Source: DAOTTX01 sp034437515
GTDB taxonomy: Bacteria; Chloroflexota; Anaerolineae; Aggregatilineales; Phototrophicaceae
Length of the DNA: 64,000 nt
Assembly (NCBI GenBank): GCA_034437515.1
Contig: DAOTTX010000245.1
Span: 13,201 to 77,200, forward strand
Reading direction: 5' to 3'
Shown here: positions 58,107 to 64,000 of the stretch, one piece after another
Layout of the letters: the number at the start of each line of letters is the position of its first letter
How positions within the stretch are numbered: position 1 is the stretch's first letter
Program-made: the position numbers and the translations under genes
The notes under the pieces: model-generated
The model's input: only the letters and a program-made list of their open reading frames with translations
Database searches by the model: none
What the model was told of the DNA's origin: nothing

Positions 58107-58778
58107 ATGTGGAGTGAATTGCTGACCGGCTTTGGATTGGGCAACGCGGCGATCCTCACCAATGTGTGCCTGCTGCCACTTTACCCCGGCTTGATCGCCT
58201 TCCTCGCCGGGAACAACACCGAGGGGCGCTCCAAATGGGTGACGCGCCTGCTCGGTCTGGTGGTGCTGGCGGGTGTGCTGACCATGATGTTGTTTATCGG
58301 TCTGCTGCTGCATCTGCTCTCGGTGCAATCCGGCGATGTGTTGTTCGTCGTGCTGCCGGTGGCGTATGGGCTGGTGATCTTGCTCGGTCTGTTCATGCTC
58401 AGTGGACGTAACCCGTTCGCCCGGTTGACCACGCTGCAAGCGCCGATGCTGGGTAACCCCTTTGTGACAGCTTACGTCTATGGGTTGCTGCTCGGCCCGA
58501 TGACGTTACCCTGCACCGGGCCGATTCTGGTCAGCGCGTTCGCCTTCGGGCTGGGCGACGGCGGCTCACTCGGCGCGGAGATCGCCTACGTGCTGGCGTA
58601 TGGCCTGGGCTTCGGCTGGCCGCTGGTGGTGCTGCCCTTCTTCGCCGTGGAAGCGCAGCGGATGTTCACCCGTGCGCTGGCGCAGCGCCACACCCTACTG
58701 ACTCGCGTCGCCGGGGTGCTGCTGGTCGGCATTGGGGTGGTCGGCATTGCTACCGAGTTGGTGCCGAATATCGGTTGA
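58107..58778 (+). CDS. ccdA: CcdA-type transmembrane thiol electron carrier
   Basis: A 223-residue protein with six transmembrane helices of the DsbD/CcdA family. The two redox cysteines sit in the expected helices: ILTNVCLLPLYPGLIAFLAG (about residue 23) and GPMTLPCTGPILVSAFAFG (about residue 134). It transfers reducing equivalents across the membrane to extracytoplasmic thioredoxins, here most likely the TlpA-like lipoprotein encoded immediately upstream. This may serve cytochrome c maturation or repair of oxidised outer proteins; no cytochrome c gene is in the window. It converges on the ABC-2 permease gene, 11 bases apart. Confidence 0.9.
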   Translation: MWSELLTGFGLGNAAILTNVCLLPLYPGLIAFLAGNNTEGRSKWVTRLLGLVVLAGVLTMMLFIGLLLHLLSVQSGDVLFVVLPVAYGLVILLGLFMLSGRNPFARLTTLQAPMLGNPFVTAYVYGLLLGPMTLPCTGPILVSAFAFGLGDGGSLGAEIAYVLAYGLGFGWPLVVLPFFAVEAQRMFTRALAQRHTLLTRVAGVLLVGIGVVGIATELVPNIG

Positions 58779-58789
58779 GCGTTCAAGCC

Positions 58790-59653
58790 TCAAACCGGGC
58801 GGGAGACCTGACCGCGCACGGCGATGGTCTGCGCGGTGCGTAGGGCCAGCCACGTCATGATGACGCCGATCAGCACGCCGACCGCCCCGGTCAGCACATA
58901 AGACACGCTGAAGACAAACGCGAATATGGTCAGCGCCAGCCACATGACGTTAAACACCACACCGAACACGCGCACACCCAGCACAATCGCGCCTGTTAGT
59001 GTGTTGGGCAGGTTGGAAAGCGGCACCGCCACCCCCAACGCGGCGGTAAAGGCCGCATCCAGCGTGGTGTAGGCGACAAGCAACAGCGTCCACACCATGA
59101 GATGCTCCAGCCGGGCGGGGATGCCGAGTGCGCCGTCCGGCAGCGCGTCCCCGGCCTGCGCGATGAGCAGCGCCACCCAACCGATCCGCAGTATTGCCAG
59201 CATCATGTGGTCGCCCCAGAGCGCCCGTAGTGACGCCCACCATTTGCCCCACACCAACTGCCGGGAGTCGATGTTAGTCAGCAGCAGCAGTTCCCAGGTG
59301 TGGGCGGTCTTTTCCCGTGTGATGCTGTTCGCCGAGAGGCCAAGCGTAATCAGTAGCACCACCGGGTAGAGCGCGAAGTTCATCGTCACCAGCGAGACCA
59401 TCCCGGCGGTGCCGAGCATAGACAGCAGATCGTTGCCAAGCGAACTCGGCCCGGCGATCACGTCTGCCGGGTCAATGCCGAACAGCGCAAAGCCGAACGC
59501 GACCAGCGACATGAGCAAACCGGGCGCGAGCAGCAGCACCGCCAACAGAATCCACCCGCGTGATGAGCGGCTGCTTTCAATCACATAACGTTGATGCCGG
59601 AATTCGGCCTGTGCGATGATCGTGCGAAAGGGTGAGGGTAAGGTTCTTTGCAT
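58790..59653 (-). CDS. ABC-2-type permease
   Basis: A 287-residue membrane protein with about six helices. The first (GWILLAVLLLAPGLLMSLVAF) is followed by a long extracytoplasmic loop, then LITLGLSANSITREKTAHTWELLLLTN, the coupling-helix region typical of ABC-2 transport permeases, and further helices toward the C-terminus. No ATP-binding subunit is adjacent, which is unusual because ABC-2 permeases generally have one in the same operon. It may share an ATPase encoded elsewhere. The substrate is unknown. Confidence 0.8.
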   Translation of the reverse strand: MQRTLPSPFRTIIAQAEFRHQRYVIESSRSSRGWILLAVLLLAPGLLMSLVAFGFALFGIDPADVIAGPSSLGNDLLSMLGTAGMVSLVTMNFALYPVVLLITLGLSANSITREKTAHTWELLLLTNIDSRQLVWGKWWASLRALWGDHMMLAILRIGWVALLIAQAGDALPDGALGIPARLEHLMVWTLLLVAYTTLDAAFTAALGVAVPLSNLPNTLTGAIVLGVRVFGVVFNVMWLALTIFAFVFSVSYVLTGAVGVLIGVIMTWLALRTAQTIAVRGQVSRPV

Positions 59654-59820
59654 GATTTTCGCCTCGTATTTGATAGGCTACCACCGTATCTTAGCATGGT
59701 TTTCATACGCGGTTGATAAACATTCGTACCAGTCGAACTTTCTCCCTTTGTCCCATCTACAGAACGGCGTACACGCCCTTACGATCAGAACAGATATCAA
59801 TTACACAGGAAGAATTTTCG

Positions 59821-61104
59821 ATGCCACGCTTAAATAAATTGCTTTTCATCATCGCTGTGTTGATGCTCGGTGCATTGTCGTCGGCTGCATTTGCGCAGGA
59901 TGACGGCTCGCCGCCGGATCAGATCGAGGCCGTATTCGCTGACATGAGCCAGCGACTGCGTGAGGAAGTAAACTTCGAGACGATTGCCGGCTTCCAGTGG
60001 GCGGCGCGAGATTTCGGCGATACCAGCCTCGGCTGCCCTGACCCGAATCAGGTCTATACTCAGGTTGTCACACCGGGGTACCAGTTTTTCATCACCTACG
60101 CCGGGGAAACTTACGATTACCGTGTCTCCGAGGACACCAGCATCGTGATACTGTGCGACATCACCCCCGCCGTGCCCAGTGAACCAACACCGACCCCGAC
60201 AGCCGATGACCCGGTGCCGCCTTGCGGGGATAGTTACGTGGTCACCGAGGACGATACACTGATCGAGATCGCGCAGAACTGCAACACGAGCATTGCCGCG
60301 ATGCTCAACGCTAACCCCGGCATCGAAGATCGCGCCTTGATCTTCGCGGGGCAGGAACTCGCCATCGCTGACGAAGTGCGTGCTGTCGCCATCCGTCCGT
60401 TGAGTGGTCCGCCCGGAACGCAGGTCGAAATGATTGCCAGCGGCTTCCCGCCCGGTTCACTGGTTGAGATCGGTCTCGGTGTGCTTGCTTCGGAATACAC
60501 GGTCGTCGGGACGCGCGAAATCGGCCCTACCGGACAGATCTTCGCCATGCTGATCATCCCGCCGGAGACGACCATCGGGCAGGAATGGGTGGCTGTTGTG
60601 GTGTTGAACAATGTGGAAACCATCTCTGAGCCGTTCGAGGTCACCGAAGCACCCGTCGAAACCACACCCGCACCCGCCGACCCGGACGAAGACCCGGACG
60701 CCGCACTGTTCGAGCAAACGCGGGTCTATCTGGTCGCGCTGCGTGATGAAGGTCGCTCCGGGCCGACCATCGGCTGTGATGACAGTCTCGTCCCGGTGCT
60801 GGTCACGTTTGAGCCGACCGTCGCGCCACTAACCGCCGCGCTGGAAGAACTTTTCGCCGTCAATACCCGCACTTATGGTGAGTCAGGGTTGTATAACGCG
60901 CTGTACCGTTCGGATCTATCGGTAGAAGGCATCGACATCAACGATGGCCTGGCGACGATCAACCTCTCCGGTGAATTGATCGCGGGTGGGGTTTGCGACG
61001 TGCCGCGTATCGAGTCCCAGCTTCGCCAAACCGCGCTGCAATACAGCACCATCGACGAAGTGGAGATCTTCATCAACGGGGAACCGCTCGACGACATCCT
61101 GTAG
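59821..61104 (+). CDS. Secreted LysM/GerMN-domain protein
   Basis: A 427-residue exported protein. The signal peptide (KLLFIIAVLMLGALSSAAFAQ) ends near residue 25. The ATG at 59821 is chosen because ACAGGAAGA precedes it and the signal peptide begins there. Region 1 (about 30-120) has two cysteines. A LysM domain (about 139-185; DSYVVTEDDTLIEIAQNCNTS, LNANPGIEDRALIFAGQEL) should bind peptidoglycan-like glycan. An IPT/TIG-like region (about 190-280) and a Pro-rich linker precede a C-terminal GerMN-like domain (about 300-425; VSPLT-type LEELFAVN, LATINLSGELI, DEVEIFINGE). It is probably a wall-binding scaffold; no catalytic site is apparent. Confidence 0.87.
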   Translation: MPRLNKLLFIIAVLMLGALSSAAFAQDDGSPPDQIEAVFADMSQRLREEVNFETIAGFQWAARDFGDTSLGCPDPNQVYTQVVTPGYQFFITYAGETYDYRVSEDTSIVILCDITPAVPSEPTPTPTADDPVPPCGDSYVVTEDDTLIEIAQNCNTSIAAMLNANPGIEDRALIFAGQELAIADEVRAVAIRPLSGPPGTQVEMIASGFPPGSLVEIGLGVLASEYTVVGTREIGPTGQIFAMLIIPPETTIGQEWVAVVVLNNVETISEPFEVTEAPVETTPAPADPDEDPDAALFEQTRVYLVALRDEGRSGPTIGCDDSLVPVLVTFEPTVAPLTAALEELFAVNTRTYGESGLYNALYRSDLSVEGIDINDGLATINLSGELIAGGVCDVPRIESQLRQTALQYSTIDEVEIFINGEPLDDIL

Positions 61105-61121
61105 TAGAGTCGTTCGTCGGG

Positions 61122-61142
61122 GATGCGGCACAACACCGCATC
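61122..61142. terminator. Small hairpin after the LysM gene
   Basis: GATGCGG (61122-61128) pairs with CCGCATC (61136-61142) around a 7-base loop, 18 bases after the stop codon. There is no T tract, so it is a weak candidate. Confidence 0.4.
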
Positions 61143-61226
61143 TCCGCACTCAAACTGAAGTTGCCATTCGCAAAGGCTTCGCCGAATTTGTTATCATACT
61201 CACATCTGATTTTTGTGAAATGAGAA

Positions 61227-62465
61227 ATGATGACACCCTTTAACTTTGACGAAGTAATTCCCCGGCGTGGCACCGACTGCGTGAAATATGACCTCTTCGA
61301 ACCGGACGTGCTGCCGCTGTGGGTCGCTGATATGGACTTCCCCGCCCCTAAAGCGGTGACCGATGCCCTGCACAATCGTGTTGACCATCCGATTTTCGGC
61401 TACACGATGGAAATGGCGGGACTGCGTGAAACCATCTGTGAGCGGCTGGAGCGCCTGTACGATTGGCATGTCGAACCGCACGAGATCGTCTATCTGCCCG
61501 GTGTGGTCGCGGGATTTCACACCGCGATCCGTGCCAATGCACGGCCCAACGGTAAGGTGCTTATCCAGACGCCGATTTACCCGCCCATGTTGAACGCACA
61601 CGGCGGGGTCGGGCAGCGGATGACCCACGCCCCGATGACGCCTGTCCGTGACGGAGCCAGCCTGCATTACACGGTCGATTTTGACGTGTTCGAGGACGCC
61701 ATTGACGCGGACACACATACGTTTCTGCTGTGCAGCCCGCATAATCCAGTCGGGCGGGTATGGACGCGAGACGAACTCACACAAATGGCGGCGATCTGTG
61801 AAAAGCACGACCTGTTGATCTGTTCTGACGAGATCCACGCCGACCTGGTATTCGACGAGCATGTGCCGATTGCCGCGCTTTCGCCGGAGATCAGCCAACA
61901 CACCATCACATTGATGGCCCCCAGCAAGACCTTTAACGTTCCCAGTTTGGGCTTTAGCTTCGCCGTTATCCAGAATGACGAACTGCGCGGTAGGTTCCAG
62001 CAAGCGGAAGGCGGCGTGGTGCCGCATGTGGGCGTGCTCGGCTTGACCGCTGCGAAAGCGGCCTACCAGCACGGCGATGATTGGCTGGCCTACACGCTGG
62101 AATATCTCAAAGCCAACCGGGATAGGGTACGTGATTACGTCGAGACGCACTTGCCCGATGTGGCAATGGCTGAGGCCGAAGGGACTTACCTCGCGTGGCT
62201 TGATTTGAGCGCATACAGCACACCGTCGATGAAAATCGAACCCGGTGACGGTCTGCTAGAGACCATGCCGGCAGAATTTTTCGAGTTCCTCTCCAACGGG
62301 ATCGAGCCGTTCATGCTCAAACATGCCAATGTCGCGCTCAATAACGGCAAGTCGTTCGGTGCGGATGGCGCGGGTTACGCACGGCTGAATTTCGCCTCAC
62401 CGCGTGCCGTGCTGGATGACGCGCTGGATCGCATGTGTCGCGCTATCGAAGGCGTCCGCGCATAA
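61227..62465 (+). CDS. PatB/MalY-type PLP-dependent C-S lyase or aminotransferase
   Basis: A 412-residue fold-type I pyridoxal-phosphate enzyme. The N-terminal VADMDFPAPKAVTDAL motif and the substrate loop YTMEMAGLRETI are typical of cystathionine beta-lyase PatB/MalY. The Asn/Pro motif SPHNPVGRVW, SDEIHADLVF (Asp binds the pyridine ring, and the DEIH run is PatB-like) and APSKTFNVPSLGF (Lys forms the Schiff base) complete the site. It likely cleaves cystathionine or related cysteine conjugates to give homocysteine, pyruvate and ammonia; MalY-like regulation is possible. Adjacent ATG codons lie at 61227 and 61230; no strong ribosome site is visible. Confidence 0.9.
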   Translation: MMTPFNFDEVIPRRGTDCVKYDLFEPDVLPLWVADMDFPAPKAVTDALHNRVDHPIFGYTMEMAGLRETICERLERLYDWHVEPHEIVYLPGVVAGFHTAIRANARPNGKVLIQTPIYPPMLNAHGGVGQRMTHAPMTPVRDGASLHYTVDFDVFEDAIDADTHTFLLCSPHNPVGRVWTRDELTQMAAICEKHDLLICSDEIHADLVFDEHVPIAALSPEISQHTITLMAPSKTFNVPSLGFSFAVIQNDELRGRFQQAEGGVVPHVGVLGLTAAKAAYQHGDDWLAYTLEYLKANRDRVRDYVETHLPDVAMAEAEGTYLAWLDLSAYSTPSMKIEPGDGLLETMPAEFFEFLSNGIEPFMLKHANVALNNGKSFGADGAGYARLNFASPRAVLDDALDRMCRAIEGVRA

Positions 62466-62568
62466 TGCGTTTTTCATCTGCTGGTTAATAACGGTTAAGT
62501 CTCGCCTAAAGCCGGGTCTATGTGCGGTGGGTATGGTGCGATAAACGTAAATCAATGGACAGATAAAA

Positions 62569-62769
62569 ATGACTTACCTTGACCAGCCCAACGACGATGA
62601 GACGACAAGTGACAGCCAGCTTACCGAAGAACAGGTCGAGAATATCCGTGAAGCGAAGGAAGTCCATGAAGATTGGATCGAACAACGCATCACCGACCCG
62701 GAAGAATCGGTCGAGGCGTCTAACGCGCCCAACATCACCAATGCACCCGGTGACGACGACGACGAATAA
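62569..62769 (+). CDS. Small acidic hypothetical protein
   Basis: A 66-residue, very acidic protein ending in five consecutive Asp/Glu-type residues (GDDDDE). One amphipathic helix is likely (QVENIREAKEVHEDWIEQR), with disordered flanks. There is no signal or membrane part. A terminator follows, which supports its being real, but codon content is too short to prove coding. No strong ribosome site was seen. Confidence 0.5.
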   Translation: MTYLDQPNDDETTSDSQLTEEQVENIREAKEVHEDWIEQRITDPEESVEASNAPNITNAPGDDDDE

Positions 62770-62781
62770 CACACGTCATAG

Positions 62782-62805
62782 ACCGCGCCATCCCCGGCGC
62801 GGTTT
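62782..62805 (+). terminator. Terminator between the acidic gene and the sulfotransferase gene
   Basis: An 8-bp stem ACCGCGCC/GGCGCGGT (62782-62789 with 62796-62803) with a 6-base loop, followed by only two T residues before a C. It lies between two convergent genes. Confidence 0.5.
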
Positions 62806-63614
62806 CACTTTCCCCGCAGTTTGTTTCCAATCCGCTGCACGTTGTAATACGCCCGGTCGATCAACGCGAAGGCCCGGTTGACCTGCCGGAACCGCCGCAG
62901 CCGTGCGTCCGCATCAGGGGTCGCCGCCCATTGTGTTGTCAGCCGATCTAGCGCCCAGTCGTAAAGCTGCCGGTCAAGCTGGTTGTGTTCGGCGATGAGG
63001 GCGCGGGTGGTCTCATCGACCGGCTGCTGATAACTCACCGGAGTTTCGTTGCGTCGTCCATAATAGGGCATCGACCAGCCGAGGCGGTGCGCCATCAACA
63101 GCACACTCCGGTCAAACGCGGTCGTCAGCCCGACGATGATGTCATGGTCGATGATCTGCTGCTGCACCTGCGCCAGATGCGCCGGTGTGACCATTTCATC
63201 AGCGCGCAGTCCCATCCCCAACAACTGGCGCACCTGTCCGTTCACCATATCAATGGCATGTTTCCCCTGTACGAGTGCTGCCAGTGAAATCTGGTTTTCC
63301 TGCACTACCGTGTGCAGGGGATGCGCGGTTTGTCGCTGAATGTGCCGGTAGTAGGAAATCGTGCGCGAAATGGGGTCGCGCAGCATGGTGATATGTTGTA
63401 CCGGCGGCTTGAGTTGTGTATGCACACCGAAATACAGATGCCCACGCACCACGACCAACGCCTCACGCTCCGCCGGGGAAAGCGCCCCAAGCTGCTGTAC
63501 CCCCTGGTGGTTATCCGGCGCGAAGAGATGCGGCCCGCGTGGGTACTGTCGTTCGATGATCTTATGCAGGGTGGTACCACCCGATTTTGGAATGTGCAGA
63601 AAGACCAGTGTCAT
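62805..63614 (-). CDS. Sulfotransferase-family protein
   Basis: A 269-residue enzyme of the PAPS-dependent sulfotransferase superfamily. The 5'-phosphosulfate loop is FLHIPKSGGTTLHKII at the N-terminus and the 3'-phosphate motif is LRDPISRTISYYRHI (about 80-94), the two signatures of the P-loop fold. The start is the ATG at 63614, preceded by an in-frame TTG. There is no signal or membrane segment. It probably sulfates a carbohydrate or lipid, but neither the acceptor nor PAPS synthesis genes are seen here. Confidence 0.88.
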   Translation of the reverse strand: MTLVFLHIPKSGGTTLHKIIERQYPRGPHLFAPDNHQGVQQLGALSPAEREALVVVRGHLYFGVHTQLKPPVQHITMLRDPISRTISYYRHIQRQTAHPLHTVVQENQISLAALVQGKHAIDMVNGQVRQLLGMGLRADEMVTPAHLAQVQQQIIDHDIIVGLTTAFDRSVLLMAHRLGWSMPYYGRRNETPVSYQQPVDETTRALIAEHNQLDRQLYDWALDRLTTQWAATPDADARLRRFRQVNRAFALIDRAYYNVQRIGNKLRGK

Positions 63615-64000
63615 CAAATGTCGATCTGTTGGCGAAAACTGCGGTCACGATACCACATCAACGGAGTGGCTGCAAAGTACCGTATGTCTAGGGGTGCAGT
63701 TCAGATTTTTGATACCTGACATACTGTGCGACATTCAAAACCCATCGTATGTTTTGGGGCGATTGATAATTCAAAAGGAGAACCGCTAGGTTCGGCAGGG
63801 GGGGGTAGGCTCACAACAATACATATGATTTGATTCCACTAAAAACGTTAGAACCAGGAAAATTAAGACTATTCTTTTCCGTTTATGGATGACTCCGCTG
63901 AAAGAACTCAATATGCCCCGAAAAACGTGGTTCATAGAGGTTCACAGTAGTGTAACACCGGGTCAAATTTTCGGCAAAATGACCTTTTTTCAGTAAAGTC
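63615..64000. other. Intergenic region at the right edge
   Basis: The last 386 bases, AT-rich toward the end, contain no convincing gene. A 49-codon minus-strand frame (63937-63788) with one hydrophobic stretch and several open frames on the plus strand have no recognisable content or ribosome site. The upstream elements of the sulfotransferase gene should lie in the first part, but I see no clear hexamers. Confidence 0.5.

Noticed and set aside
61200..62150. 316-codon open frame on the minus strand
   Set aside because: Antisense to the PatB/MalY-type gene, His/Arg/Gln-rich, no motif.
1..64000. CRISPR arrays, tRNA/rRNA genes, insertion sequences, prophage
   Set aside because: No regularly spaced repeat series, RNA gene structure, transposase or phage structural gene was seen on either strand by reading. 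A tRNAscan or Infernal run would be needed to exclude them fully.

Overview
The window reads as a chromosomal segment of a Chloroflexota bacterium, most likely of the Anaerolineae side. This is an inference from the genes. Many exported proteins are lipoproteins or carry PPC, bacterial SH3, LysM or GerMN modules. A Mrp antiporter with fused A and B subunits sits beside a BMP/nucleoside-type ABC transporter, and there is a bifunctional homocysteine methyltransferase/methylene-THF reductase and an F420/PPOX-type flavin protein. No rRNA, tRNA, CRISPR array, insertion sequence or phage gene was recognised. Coding is dense on both strands, and three convergent gene pairs share overlapping stop codons.

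Layout. 1-6 kb: a membrane sensor histidine kinase (cut by the window start) and a large secreted subtilisin-like protease. 6-10 kb: a small GTPase with an abutting partner gene, GreA, a repeat-rich SH3 lipoprotein and a small helical protein. 10-17.5 kb: a split membrane spermidine-synthase-like system, a PPC-domain protein, a SAM methyltransferase, a pectin-acetylesterase-family hydrolase, a membrane methyl-accepting protein and a lipoprotein. 17.6-26 kb: the ammonium channel Amt, a membrane glycosyltransferase with a GspE/MshEN-like N-terminus, a small membrane protein, a D-2-hydroxyacid dehydrogenase and a Ca2+-type P-ATPase. 26-31 kb: asparagine synthetase, a membrane protein, the homocysteine methyltransferase/MTHFR fusion and a gene broken by an in-frame TAG. 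31-36 kb: a LysE exporter, rhomboid protease, FmdB-type zinc ribbon, response regulator, thymidylate kinase and a lipoprotein. 36-41 kb: an M28 peptidase, PPOX protein, SH3 protein and LCP-family protein. 41-46.7 kb: a complete mrpABCDEFG operon. 46.7-53.8 kb: a palindromic repeat cluster, then a leftward ABC operon (double ATPase, two permeases, family 4 glycosyltransferase). 54-64 kb: DinB-like protein with DNA polymerase III delta', FKBP with a WYL regulator, a small ABM-like protein, a TlpA-like thioredoxin with CcdA, an orphan ABC-2 permease, a LysM/GerMN protein, a PatB/MalY-type C-S lyase, a tiny acidic protein and a sulfotransferase.

Functionally the segment mixes housekeeping (GreA, Tmk, HolB, AsnB, MTHFR) with envelope functions: proteolysis, ion homeostasis, extracytoplasmic thiol redox and surface glycans. 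Nothing here is a complete, obvious defence or biosynthetic island. The least explained elements are the GTPase two-gene module, a permease with an insert of about 400 residues, the amber-interrupted gene, the cysteine-paired modules of the protease and the dispersed palindromes.
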